Below, piece by piece: positions 39,861 to 52,797 of a stretch of DNA of 64,000 nucleotides. Every line of letters begins with the position of its first letter. Position 1 is the first letter of the stretch. Made by a program: the position numbers and the translations under genes. The stretch comes from Rotaria socialis (taxonomy: Eukaryota > Rotifera > Eurotatoria > Philodinida > Philodinidae). The notes below the pieces were generated by a model, which searched no databases, had not been told where the DNA came from, and worked only from the letters and a program-made list of their open reading frames with translations. The stretch is taken from NCBI GenBank assembly GCA_905331475.1, contig CAJNYU010004134.1, forward strand, positions 169,844 through 233,843, written 5' to 3'.

Positions 39861-41073
39861 CTATGGATTTGAGATCTGTCACTGTCATTTATTCAATATA
39901 ATGAATGTTTTAAATTATTTTAATAGGTGCAGCTCACTATCGTAGATACATTTTGGAATGATGTTTCTTTGTACCAGCTACATGAAGATTTTTTACTTTT
40001 AATAAAAAACGTTCATCTATCTAATTGATAATACTTATTAAATACAGTATAAATTACATTTATAGATATAGTTTCTTATTGAAATGAATATTTTATCAAA
40101 GATTTTTAAAACTTAGTTGCCAAATACTAAACATTGATTGTCAAACGAAACAAAAAAATCTTAATGTGCTTGATAAATTTTGTTTCACTAATTAAAGATG
40201 TGAGCTATTATTTTTGTACTGTGAAAGAACAACATGATGCTTCTTTTTTGGTATCATATTTTTCAAACACCACACTGAATCATTTAGACCGTTTATTTTG
40301 AATACCTGGTTAGCTATCTATTTTGTTATTGGTTCTCATAGTCATGTTACAAAAACAAATTCTTAATATCGATATTCTTGAAGAATCAACCAGCCAAGTA
40401 ACTACAAGTAAAACCATGAATATGAAAAAAATCAAATTTGTCAACAACTAACACTGAAGTACCGTTGAGCTTACTTTATAAACATCTCTACTCGCATGTA
40501 GAATTCACGAGGTTACATCTCTGGTCACTTTCTATTTTATTCAAAAACTTGTCTGATATAGAAACTGTTCATAATGAACAAATTACAGAAGCCTTGGTAC
40601 AATCAATGGATGATTGATTACTCATACTTTATACTACAAGTTAAATGAATTCGAATAGATACGGGAATTTAAAAAAGCAACCCTCTTAATTATCAGTCTA
40701 TGGAGCTATTTCGAAACCGGATACTATCGATTCACTAGGCAATTATAATTATTAGTTTTATTGTTCTTGAATTCAAAAATTTCGTTGATAGCTAATTATA
40801 AAATTAGAATATTCGAATGAAAAAATTTCATAATTTTTCGATGTCTGGTCTATCTATATGAAAACCTTATTTCATATGTATCATGGTCACCTATTGTGAG
40901 ATTATACAATTACGACTCTACCTGCACCAGCTGATTAACCTACATAGATAGTACTTCCTTAGGTGCGATTGTGCGATACTTATTAAGTTCACTAAAAGCG
41001 ATTTTCGCAGCATTCAAGTTAACTTTGAAAAACATGCTTCAAAGTTAAACGAAAATTAGTCAAAAAAAAATTA

Positions 41074-41603
41074 AAATAAATGTGGAAACTTCGGATTTCA
41101 TCCGAGAGTTATGTGTACTGCAAAAAGTGCATGGGACATATAAGTCATTCTAGAATGTCGGAACACCAAAATCATCATGAGAAACTGGGCAATTTGATTT
41201 CTGGATACAGTTTTTGTGCATTTTGAGACGTTTTTCAGGCGATGTTTCGTTAGAAAGTTACGATTTGGTTCAAAACTAATATCAGATTCAGAATCAGCGT
41301 TAAAAAAACTGAGTCGATTTATATATGTTGTGGATAAATTCTGAGGAAAATGTTTTTTTGAAAAATCCCTGTACCCCTCCTCAGGGATGGTCTGATCAAA
41401 AATGACAATGTTTTCGATAGCTCAGCCATTTCTTGACGGATCCTTCTCATCTTCGAACTCGACCTGAATATTGATGAGACAATTCCGTGCACAAAATTTC
41501 AGCTCAATCGAATGTAATTGTGAAGAGTTATCGAATAAACGACCGGACGCCGGGCACACTGACCGATTCTATAACATACTCTCTTTTTTTGAGTACACAA
41601 AAA
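41074..41603. repeat. Right terminal inverted repeat
   Basis: About 530 bp, the apparently complete arm. The segment from about 41190 to 41420 has no counterpart in the left arm as assembled. It contains a locally GC-richer patch (CCCCTCCTCAGGGATGG). Confidence 0.8.
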
Positions 41604-42228
41604 TGAGCCTTCAATAAGTGTAAGTAAGACTTTCTTCTACATAAACACATTTCTAATAGCAAACACATGAAGAGCATATGAAGTTGGTAGTTTTTTCTAG
41701 ACCTTTTATATATATATACGTATATAGATGATTGATAAAAGATGTTTGTCATTTGATACATCGTGCTGGCTACTTAACTGTTCCATCAGCGTTATCCACA
41801 CGAAAAAAAAAACGGATATTACTATTGTTGTAATTGTTTTAGGTTTTGTCAAGTTTTAAGACAATGTGACCAATTTTCTCTATCTCTTATGTAAGTGTTT
41901 TAGTAATTAATATAAATATAAAATGTTGTTGAAAAGAAATAGTATTACTGAATTTATATAGCTCTCTTGTAAATTATTTAAGTAGAAATTTTGCCAACTG
42001 GTGAGCATTGAAAAACATAGAGAAAAAAGGAATATATTCCAAAAGATAAAGTCAACTATTGCAGAGACAACATATTTGCTACTAAATGTATGAACGAAGT
42101 AGTGTGCCAATTTTATGAGAAATAATAATATTGTTTGGTTTATTGTATGTCTTAGATAAATTTAACTGCATTTCAAATACAGTTTAGATTTGGAAATTAG
42201 TACTTTTGTATTTTTTAAAGTGTCAAAA

Positions 42229-42810
42229 ATGGCTGAAGATCTATTATATTCAACATGCAATAGTAAAAAAAAGACGCGTACGACAAAATAATCTCGTGAG
42301 ACTACTTATAAAAGTAGCGATAATGAAAATACTATCAATACTATTACCGGTTATGCATATGATTTTGGAAATAGATTGGAGCGAGAAACTGGCTTACAGG
42401 CACAACAGATTGAATTGAATGAATGCATCGAATTTGTTACACAACTTGTTGATTTATTTAAGCGCACCGTTATCACTGTTGAGCTACAAAGTCAAAATGA
42501 TTGGCACAATGATACCCGACAACATCAAGAGCAACATAACAGTGTCACTGGTGGTAATAGGCTACTTGATGATAAAGTCGAAAAAATCGTTATTAGAAAA
42601 GGTTTAACCAAAGAACAATGGAGTTGTCTTCTCTATATGTTATTAAGTACTGACGATATGGTAGAATTAGCCAAAATTAGCAAGAAACATTTGAAAAAGG
42701 TTCGTGACAAGGCATTAAGACTTCTTGAAGATGATGAAAAGAGTGGTGTGTTTGCGTTGATCAATGCCATCAAAAAACATGTGTCCAAGATCTATTTTAC
42801 GGGAAAATGA
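42229..42810 (+). pseudogene. 194-codon frame broken by one TAA, unknown protein
   Basis: An ATG in good context (AAAATGG) opens a frame that runs to TGA 42808-42810 but contains one in-frame TAA at codon 21 (42289-42291). The rest is intact and has protein-like composition: polar N-terminal part, then a Lys/Leu-rich, probably helical C-terminal half including KGLTKEQW and KKHLKKVRDKALRLLEDDEK. No ATG lies in frame between the stop and codon 137, and no plausible intron spans the stop. I do not recognise the family. It could be a recently inactivated single-exon gene, a sequencing error, or a readthrough gene. Confidence 0.5.
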
Positions 42811-42941
42811 TGACTGTATCTTGGTGAATATTTTCGCATAAACTATCTATAATATTGTCAAACACATTGCATATTGGCTTGAACTTTTTATGTTTGTTCA
42901 ACAATTTTCTTAGTTAAATTCTCGGTAATCGTCACGGATCA

Positions 42942-42947
42942 AATAAA
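42942..42947 (+). terminator. AATAAA downstream of the interrupted frame
   Basis: A canonical hexamer 132 bp after the TGA of the 42229-42810 frame, consistent with that frame having been, or being, a transcribed gene. Confidence 0.35.
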
Positions 42948-44440
42948 GACTATCGTTTTTTGTCTATAACGTACTATCAGTAGTTCTCTAATCCTTTTAC
43001 AATGTTTCTCTACCTTTAAATCTGATTTGCTAAATATAAATGACTACATTAAACTATATCAGAAGGCTTTTCTATTGAAATATACAGACAAATATTCACT
43101 CGTTGGTAATCAATATCAATGCTTGTCGAATATTTGACGTATAATTCTTTATATGAATTTATTATTTGAGCTTAATTAACCAGGCTTTTATGAATGACAA
43201 GCTATATTTTAATTTTTATATTTGATGTTTGATGTTCTTTTCTACAATTATCTTTTAAAAGTTTGCTTACATATATTATTATCATTCTCGTAAAACAAAT
43301 GATCTATTCTTGTTGTCTTTTGAAGTTCCAATAGTACAACGATAGAAATTACAAATATAATTATATATGACAATTACAGAGGGAAGTTGATAAGAATAAT
43401 CTTGAAAAGAGTTTCTTTTACGAATAAAACATATGCTCTAGAATATCAGAAACCAAAATCAAATACCAGCATAGTATTTTAAATTTTTCATCAAATCGTT
43501 GTATACTATTTTCATGTTTTTTCATGTTTTTTGTAACACTTTTCTTTGCCTCGTGGTTGAGATATTTTATTTTATGCTCGTCTTACTAAATAATTGATTT
43601 TAGATGATGAGTGCAGATAGAAAAAAAAGTACGTCATATGACTCGATTTGCACATATTAATTATCTACGTGAACATGCTATGGGTGTTTGAAAAACAGAG
43701 TACCCGTTATTAAACAACTAAAAACAAGGTCACTCATAGAATCAATGGTTGAGATATTTTCTATTTGGTATGACAGCGGGGAGTGATACGCGAGTTTGAT
43801 GTTAGTTAGATAGTTCTGCTGATAAATTTCTTCACCTATTTAATTTATATTTATTATACTTTATCGTTGATTAATTAAATTCTTAATTTTTCTACAGTGA
43901 AGTAAAACAACAGAAAAAGCATATGCTATTATATATTTAACAATTTAAAATACTTTATATGATAGTAACCTTTTAAAAAGCAAACATGAAAAGTCTACTA
44001 TAGAATAAATATTTTTGATTGAGTTCTATCTTACTACATTCAATTGACACATATTGTTTAGTTATCAAATGAACTTCTTATTTGTCTCTTTTCATTTAGA
44101 TTTTATACAATATTCATATAATTCTTTTTTAGCTACTCGATATATTATATTTTTCGGAAAAAAGCTATTATTATGATTAAGCAATTTTCAACATAATTCA
44201 TTCATGAACACTCTCTTTTCAGTATTCATCGTTCGGTTACATAAAAAAAAACTCTTGCAGGTTAAAGTTCTATTGAGAAAGATCTATATGCAAAGACACG
44301 TTATGTACGACTCATAAAAGAAAGACTATTACGATTAGGCTTACTTAAGAGATTTCAATTGTTTAATAGGTCTTCTGGAACAAAGCTTAGGTGAGATTGA
44401 TTGATCCAAGTAATCCTTATGTTTTCATATATATATATAT
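42948..44440. other. Intergenic, nothing recognised
   Basis: AT-rich DNA without a supportable gene on either strand. Confidence 0.5.
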
Positions 44441-44488
44441 GTCGGAGTTGACTCTAAAATCCAGTTGCCTTTTAAAGGCAACTAGTTG
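44441..44488. repeat. Left terminal inverted repeat of the fold-back element
   Basis: 48 bp matching 45461-45508 in reverse complement with only a few differences. It contains the internal palindrome GCCTTTTAAAGGC. Confidence 0.8.
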
Positions 44489-45000
44489 TCTTTAAAATTG
44501 AAGAGTCAACTAGTTGTTTTTAAAATTTGATAGTCAACTAGGATAGAGCTAGTTGACTCTTCAATTTTAAAGACAACTAGTTGACATTAAAATCAACTAG
44601 TTGACTTTAAAATCAACTAGTTGACTTTAAAATCAACTGGATGGAGCTAGTTGATTTTAAAATCAACTAAGATGGAGTCAGTTGACTTTAAAATGTATAA
44701 TCATAAAGTTGTTATGCACTAATCGATAATGAATTTGTTTAACTGATGGAAACTTTTCGATCTGAAGTTAACAAAGAATTATTTATTTACTATCAAACCA
44801 TCATTTCATTTAATAATGAAGGCGGCTTTCTACTCAAAGCTAGATGCTTAGTTGAATGAGTTAGATACTAAATGACCAGCGAAGTACTTGATAACAACTG
44901 AAACATATGAAAAAGGGTGGAGTGTGGGTGTGGGCGTGGGCTACCCAGGTCGAACAGTCCGACCTGGAAACGGCCGGTTCCGAGTAGTTCCGTTGATTTT

Positions 45001-45128
45001 GTGGAAGCAGTATTCCGGTTGGAAATTTTTTCGGTGATTTCCGATCAATTCCTACCGGAAAGCACCGGAACTTGGCAGGAGTTCGCCGGAAAAGTCCGGC
45101 CGTATTTTTGGCCGGAATACTGCTTCCA
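45001..45128. repeat. Inner inverted repeat of the GC-rich core
   Basis: GGAAGCAGTATTCCGG near 45003-45018 is repeated in inverted orientation near 45112-45127. A second inner pair, CCCAGGTCGAACA (about 44944) and TGTTCGACCTGGG (about 45217), encloses it, flanked outside by GTGGGTGTGGGCGTGGG and its near-complement. The core could fold into a long branched hairpin. Confidence 0.75.
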
Positions 45129-45460
45129 TGTTCCAACGATTTCCCATGTTTTCCTGCAGGATATGGCGACTTTCCCGCATATTCCCTGGAGTATCCTACG
45201 GGATCCGGGGACCGGAATGTTCGACCTGGGATAGACTCGAAACCATACCCACACCCATACCCACTCCCACACCCTCAATCTCATCTATTGATTAAAATAC
45301 TCTTTATCATATCAATAACAACTTTATGATTATACATTTTAAAGTCAACTAGTTGGTTTTAATGTCAACTAGTTGTCTTTAAAATTTTATAGTCAACTAG
45401 GATGGAGCTAGTTGACTCTTCAATTTTAAAGACAGCTAGTTGACTCTTAAATTTTAAAGT

Positions 45461-45508
45461 CGACTAGTTGCCTTTAAAAGGCAACTGGATTTTAGAGTCA
45501 ACTCTGAC
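45461..45508. repeat. Right terminal inverted repeat of the fold-back element
   Basis: The inverted partner of 44441-44488, ending ...GAGTCAACTCTGAC directly against a (TA)n run. Confidence 0.8.
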
Positions 45509-48500
45509 ATATATATATATCTTTAATCCATCGCATGAACTAAGAAAACTAAAATAAAAATTTTCATCTTTCATGGGCCTATGAAATGTAACGTAAATCG
45601 ATGGAACGACAGTATTTGTGAAAGAAACTAAAGAAATATTTTTTTTCTCGAAATCTTCTGACAAAACAATTGTAAATATAGATACACAAGTTTTCCTTGC
45701 TATTCATGTAAATATAGCATTGACTTGATATCTGTCAAGAGAATAGCTTCAAAGTAATTGTAATGAATGATATAAGTGAAATGATTGGATAGAAACCAAA
45801 GGATTTCCTTTTATAAAATGGTAGTTGTCACGAATTTATACTATCTAATCTCTCACTAACGACAGTAAAAATATGTTTTCTAGTGAAAAATATTCAATTA
45901 AACGTTAAATATGGTACAAAACGCGTATTAGGGAAATTTTTTATTTCCAGTTTATCTGTGTTCTGTCAGTTTGTTTAACGTTCTATAGTAATGAGATGAG
46001 AATTTGATCTAGATCTAAATGATAGAAATATTGATAGACTAAAGAATGCTTCAGCATGATACAAAGATTTCATTCACCTAAATATTTAAATCATTATGAC
46101 ATAGAATATATCTGACAAGAAAATTATATTTTCGATTACTTTTACATTCTCAACATAAATGTTTGGAATAGAGAACAAGAATAAGTATCGTGAATCACGT
46201 GGCTATAGTCTATTAAAAGTTATAGAAATCTTTTTTGTTCCAATAGAAATAGAACTATATACATGTATTTACTCATTCTATATGTTCTACTGCCGATGAA
46301 TAATTTATGAATTTCAAATAGTGAAATTGATTGAATAATCATGCTATTAATATTTTAATTCGTAGACAATATTTAATTAAAGAAATAGCTAGGAATAAAC
46401 GATTCTCAATGAAGACTGATTTTTTTGTTAGGATATGAAATAAATAGTACATGAAATTATCTCGATTATATTTGAAAATTGTTAGTCTTTTTTTCTATAG
46501 AATTCAAAGAATGGAGGCATTTTCTTATGCCTCGGATATTATTTGTATCAAAGCTACATCATACGGAGAATAATCTGTGCTTTGGAGCGGAGTTCAGGTA
46601 AAAACTGAAAATAACCATAATTCGAAACTATAACAAATTGTAATGAAGAATCAATAATATCGAAAAAAAAACATTTTCAGACAAGTCTCATGTGATTAAG
46701 CTTTTTCTTCTCACTTCCAATGAAAACCGTAACAATGAAAAACTATTTGATGTTATCATAGTTTACAACAATACTTTTGCTGAACAAATTAAAGTCCGAA
46801 GCTAATATAACAAATCCACTGATCGTACTGAAGCGATTCTTTCAATACGCTATTTAAGTTCTCAATTTGACTCGTGCGAGCAAAAATAATCAGTAGCTCT
46901 TAACTCCAATGTCACAATGACTGATATGAAAGAATTCAACATCAGCTGAAGGATGATAAAACTAATTACTGGCAGTAAGTATTTCGGTCATAATGATCTG
47001 GATTTTGCTGCTAACAAAGCTTTACGAAGAAAAAGGGTAATAGGATTATCTACTCTATTTAACACTGGTAATGAGTGACGAAAAATAAATAATTAAGTTT
47101 AGTAGGAAAGACTTTTGAAAACTCTGAAATAATCATTAACATTATTGGAACATCACAAACAAATTGTTAGCATTTATTTTCATTAAATCTATAAAAGAAA
47201 CATATGACAATAAAAGTGTTGCATTGATAGACCAATATTGTATCATATTAAAAAATGTAACCGACATTCTTTTTTTCAAAAACACGATTTAAAAGCGTTG
47301 TTGTATCTAGATCAGAAGCCTTGAGTCTCTGTCATCGGATGTGACAGATACTTTAGTAATATTCATGTTCGTCGCAGCTTGTAGTAGACTTCATAGTAAA
47401 ACTAAAGTTCTCTGTAAGATTACTATGAAATAAATTTAAATTTTTGATCACTGGCGTGAGATATACTTTTCAAACTCATTCTAAGATATTTAAATGGACA
47501 TCTTTCGTAAGGAAACATCAATGAGGTGGTAGTCTGAAACTAAAGCATATGTTGTAAAACTCATTAAAAGAACTGCTATAGTTTGTACACCTAAATATCT
47601 AAGCGGGTTTAAATGATAAGTGTCATATATTGAAAAAAAATAGTCTTCTATTCATTTTAGTAAGCAATCACTAAAATGTTTTGATTGCGAATGATTTTCT
47701 TCAAATAGCATTAATTTAGTCTTGATTTTTGATCGATGTTTTGAAACATCCCATTAAATCCTTGGTTTAAGAAATCAACTTTATTTCATTTTAGGAGAAA
47801 TACATCACTCTTCTTTTCGTTACCTAACGATACTCAGAATATCATATCTCTCTGCAAATAATTATATTTTAATATTCTTTGAAACCTCCTTGACTATTGA
47901 TGAGGTATTTTCTAATTCCATTGATTTATTCTTATTTTATGTGCATACAAATATGTCTGTCAACTGAATTCAACGAACGTAAGAAATTATCTTATTGTAC
48001 GAAGAAAAGAAAATGATCTTGCTTGATATCAAATAAAGTTAGATATATCTATTGAAAAAAAAAAGGAAAAATTGTTTAATCATGGAACACATCACTATAG
48101 TTTTTCTCTTTTAGCTGAAAACTACCATGAAAATATGTATAATGTAATTTTTTGAGTTCAATGCTTTTCTATTGATTCAGCCAAGATTAATTCAAAAGAT
48201 AAAAAGAAATGATGACAAAAATTTGCGAAATTCGCACGACATAACACTCAATAGCTTATTGCAAACAATTTTTCATTAAAAAGAAGTGAATGCTAATTAT
48301 AATTTACTCAGTTATATATACAACTGAGTAAATGTATCACAATCTTAAATCCGAACTGAATGCTCGATAACTACTAATGTTTGCTTAGTTCATTGATCTT
48401 TTTCTTTCAATATTAAAATCAAACTAACTATAACTAACTAATAAGTTAGTTTATTCATTTAAAACTTCATTTCGTCATTAGATAAATAATACTTGCATTT

Positions 48501-51500
48501 TTTAGTCATGTGTTTAGTTTTTCGATAAAACTATTTCAGTGTCATTATAATAATGGATGCTGGTATATTACATCTACTTGTATTCAACATGGATTGGCGC
48601 AGACGTCCGCATACTTGCGTTGTTTTGATTAGTATCAACTTGTAAAAATAAATAAAATATCGATTCTTCTTAATTAAATTAATTAATCACCTTTTCAAAC
48701 TATTCATCATGCTAAAATACAGTTGGTATTAAACAAAATTATACTCATTGCATCATAACAATTAAATGCGAGTTTTTCTTTTATTTTTTGTTCTTGTGCA
48801 TGACAAAGCAAGATGGTTTTACATCATGATTCATGCTGAGAAATAAAACTATTCCATCAAATCAATCGGTCAATACCTACAAAGCATCGCCCCAATGTAA
48901 AAAACGAAATTTAAATATTCATTAAATAAAAACTGATTGCATTCGAATGCGTGATGGGTATCAAGGTTGTTTAGATTTTCGGTTAATAATTATTCTCAAT
49001 CGAAATCGAATCTTGAAAATAATTAATAATTGTTCTATAAAAAATCTTAAAGAAGAAAGACTTGTATCATATTTTTTATGCAGAGTATAAATCTGCATCG
49101 AAGTTTTAAAGAAATAAAGATTATTGATCAGAGTAGAAAAAATTTCATCTCTTTGATATTCAAACTAGTTTATCTTGCTTGCTAAACGCTGAGAACTACT
49201 ATCATGAAACATACGAATTGTATATTTTCATCTCTTTTGAATAAAATATACAAGTATATAATAATGATGGATAGATTTTTAGTTATGTTTCAAACTTAAT
49301 ATCAAATATTTACTCTCGTTATCTCAATGGTTAAATATTCACATATATCTTTCTACTGCTGTTTTCCTTTTCTCTTCTTTATTATCTTTCTTAATATTTA
49401 TCATGTATGGGTTTTCGCATCTGACAAATATCTTCTTCCTTTCTTTTTGTTATCACTATGACAACATTCTGAAAACATAGGCTTTGAGATTTGTATCTGA
49501 ATTAAAAAGGATTTTTCGTGGCTAGTAAGTTAATGATTATTCAGAAAAGATGTATTCGCAGCTTCTCCTTTAATCACTTAGAAATAATTCTCGATCATTT
49601 TGCAATCGACTAAATTTATTTAGTATATCGATATAAATCTTAGTTTTTCCTTCTTATGTTTGTTGTTATTTGATTTCCTGCATATCATGGAATATTTATG
49701 CCATACTACTAAAAATACAACGACGAATGCTAGGTCGATTTCGACAAACATTTGAAAAGAAAACATTTTGCACAAGGTAATTATCATTATGTTTATATAG
49801 TAGTTCAATATGAAAGAATTTCAAAGCAGTTCGAATTCAAATAATGATCGCTGATAAATCTATGTTACATACTTAGAACGCTTGAAATAGAAAATTTACA
49901 TTTGATTCATTTCTTCATTTAGTTTGTCATTTCACTACTTCGTAGTTTATATGTAAAGTTTCTAAAATAAACAGCGAGTATCGATTTGTAGTAGACTTTC
50001 CAGATATTATTCGATGCTATCATTCTATATTGCTTTCTCCAAATGCGCAGAACATTAGTGCAGTTATGAGCAAAATTTAACAAAAAAGTTCAAAATTAAC
50101 ATTAAGATTTAGACTTTGCTTTAAACAGGAAATAATTAATTCGTAATAAACAAATTCTTTTTTCTATTCTATTAATATAATTTTGCTTTCACGTAATAGT
50201 CTAGCTATAATCGATTGTCATAGAAAAACGTACCTAGGACATAAAAAAGCATTGTTTCACAATTTAAGATCATCAAATCTTACATGAATGTTTTTTTTGT
50301 AACTTTCTTGGTTTCAACTGTATAAAATCCGTCTATGTTTCTAATTCTAATTTCAACACAATTATAAAATGATTATTTCTTATTTTCTATTTTATCAATA
50401 GAATACTCTGAAAAATATTGCGTTTGATGAGCAAATGTGATTTGAATGAAATTTCTTATTTAGAAATACATAATATCCACTTCTAAAACTAATTTCTAAT
50501 TCTATTCCCATTTTCATTCGAGGATATTTTCAAAAAGTTTGTTCATTTATCACAAATAAATGTTATTTCATATCGACATTGAAATTCAAACTCTAATCAG
50601 ATATATAGTTTTAATTGAAAAATCAACAAGACTTAGTTTTCGATTAATAAATAAAATAATTAACTAGTTTAATTTTTTTTCTCATATCTAATAAAGTATA
50701 TAAATAAAATTATAGTTATAATAATAATTGTACATAGTCAACTGAAATAATATATTATGCTTTTAGAAAAATCTTTCGTAAGTACTAATTCATTGAGAAA
50801 TAAGTATAGAATTAACATAGAAATCTTCAAATGAACTTGCACATTATTATGGTGTTAATTAATGATGTCATGCACGCAATTAATTAGTAAATAAGAACTA
50901 GTTAAATGTATTGATTTCAAACATGGACATTTGTTAGTTTTAATGATGTGCAATGGACAAGTTTAGATACTGTGTAATATTATAACAAAGATAGATCGTT
51001 TCAATCAATAAAAGATGTAGTACTCAATTACAAGATTTATTTACACTAGGATCTTTTATCATAAACATACAACTGAAAATTCTACTGTCTTCATGATTAC
51101 GTATTAAAAAACAATATTCACTAACATAAATGATTGATACTTATTTTCAAGAGGATATGGCTGAACCACTAAAATTTGTAGAAATGATTGAACACTATCT
51201 TGCTTCTATTCAAGTTTTATCTTGAAAGTGTAAAAATATAATAAAAATATAAAAAGTTAATTCGATTGACTTCTTTAATTTATTTCACCTTTAAACTATT
51301 AATCAATTATTTCATTTTGACGTATATAAAGCGTATTTGAAGCATTCTAGAATTTCTTTTAAATGATTTTCTGACGAATAATTATTGTTATAGATTGATC
51401 ACAAGTTTTTTAGAAAGTTTTACACAATTAATGTATCATATTTTTCACAATTCAAGTCATTCTACTACTGAATGTAACAAATCAATAACTACGATGACTC

Positions 51501-52797
51501 TTTCTATTGACATTAAAAAAATATGTAATGAAATAAATATTTATTCGAATATAATCATTCATCGTACATTTTTTTTAATTATATACGTATTTTTTTCTAT
51601 TTGATCGAAACGAAGCCTATGAAATAAAAACCACTTGAGTTGAAAAAGAATGAATGAAAAACATCAAACATTATTTTCATCGAAATATAAATTAATCTTT
51701 TCATTGAAACACAATTTTTTGCATACCATTACACAAAATTTAATATGATGATTGGGGATACTATTCATAAAAGTATTTGAAATATGTCGTATTATTTGTT
51801 TTATTTTTAAAATCGAAAAGAGGAATAGTTCGTACTTTCCACCTTTGTTGAGTAGCATAGATTTTTATTAATCGCTGATAGTGTATTAGCGAATGTGCAC
51901 GTTCATTGTATAATTATCGATATAAGTTTATATTTTTTCTGCCGATTTTCATATTTTCACAAATACTTGTGCAAGATTTGTTGTGTCATTAAGACAATTG
52001 TTGTTGTCAATATTTATTTAACGTAAATATGCAAGGAATGATGAAAGAAACCTTTAAAAAAGTTTTGATAGCTGAATACTTATTTTTAATCCATTCGGAT
52101 TAAAAGTCTAATATTCAAATAACATAGCAAAACATATTAATCATTTGTACCGAACACTATTTTTTCCCACTAACAACTACAGTCGTTTTCTCCATAATAA
52201 GCAATTAGATTCTTTTTTTTAATTAATTTTCAAAATAAGAACAAATATGTTTCATGTTTCTCTTGTTCTTTCTTTTTATAATTATCATCCAAAGAAAAAA
52301 GAAACAATACCTTTGTACAATCAAAAAAGAAAAAACATAGACCACAAAAAAACGCGATACGAGCAGCAGCATTAGTCATCATAGCACCAACATAAAACAC
52401 TTTTTTTATTTATTTTTTAATATATTTCCCTTATCTTGAATAAAACAACGCGCATACATACACTGAAGCAAGCCATTCATTATACATAAGAAGAAAAATA
52501 TATATATATATATATGTATATAGAATATATAGAGATACGCATGAATGATAGTTTCACCGAGAATGTTGGAAGGTAAGCGGGATGTGTCTCAGATCTGTCC
52601 CTATGCCCAATAAAATCGAAAACAATCTGACAGACATTCCAGAAGAAAAAAAACAAGCAAATTAAGAAGATAGAGAAGAAGCTTCGAGAAAAAAACGAAC
52701 ACTACGAGACAAAGCGAAAAAGAAAAAAGGTCGGTTTTTGGCTGCATGCGTATACATATACATAGAATTTAAAAAAATAGCATTCGAGATTTTTCAC
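45509..52797. other. Gene-poor stretch of 7.3 kb
   Basis: No gene I can support with confidence. The only candidate is a weak two-exon frame at 46501-46805, listed separately. A (TA)n run lies at 52498-52518. The composition is uniformly AT-rich apart from small patches. Confidence 0.5.
46501..46805 (+). CDS. Weak candidate exon pair, unknown
   Basis: Exon 46501-46597 is preceded by TTTTTTCTATAG and followed by CAG|GTAAAA. An 83-bp intron ends in CATTTTCAG, and exon 46681-46805 ends at TAA. Spliced, one frame stays open for about 73 codons. The first exon is also open in another frame, which weakens the case. No upstream exon with a start codon was found and I recognise no domain. It may be chance. 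Confidence 0.15.

Larger units (their letters stand above)
39552..41603. mobile_element. Non-autonomous element with long terminal inverted repeats
   Basis: The two ends are inverted copies of each other. The outermost sequence reads TTTTTGTGTACTCAAAAAA, followed by a segment with GAATCGGTCAGTGTG and CGTCCGGTCG. The arms continue inward to AGTTTCCACATTTATTTT. The interior (39861-41073) has no open frame of note, so the element would need a transposase supplied elsewhere. No target-site duplication was found by eye. The superfamily is not recognised. About 530-bp arms on a roughly 2-kb element suggest a fold-back or long-TIR DNA transposon relic. Confidence 0.75.
44441..45508. mobile_element. 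Fold-back element with CAACTAGTTG arrays and GC-rich core
   Basis: Terminal inverted repeats begin GTCRGAGTTGACTCT and continue CCAGTTGCCTTTTAAAGGCAACTAGTTG. Each arm is then built from several variants of the palindrome CAACTAGTTG separated by TTTAAAAT or TTTTAAAGACA spacers. The core (about 44920-45270) is abruptly GC-rich, full of CCGGAA/TTCCGG motifs, and carries its own nested inverted repeats. Both outer edges abut (TA)n runs, which could be the target or a duplicated TA. There is no transposase frame. The class is unknown to me; the shape is that of a fold-back or MITE-like element. Confidence 0.7.

Noticed and set aside
41528-41761. Minus-strand frame running out of the right inverted repeat
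   Set aside because: Half of it lies in the terminal repeat and the rest in unrelated flanking DNA, so it is not a transposase remnant I can support.
44861-45329. Several overlapping open frames on both strands in the fold-back core
   Set aside because: They arise from the locally high GC and inverted repeats of the element. The frames mirror each other, have no recognisable domain and lack consistent starts.
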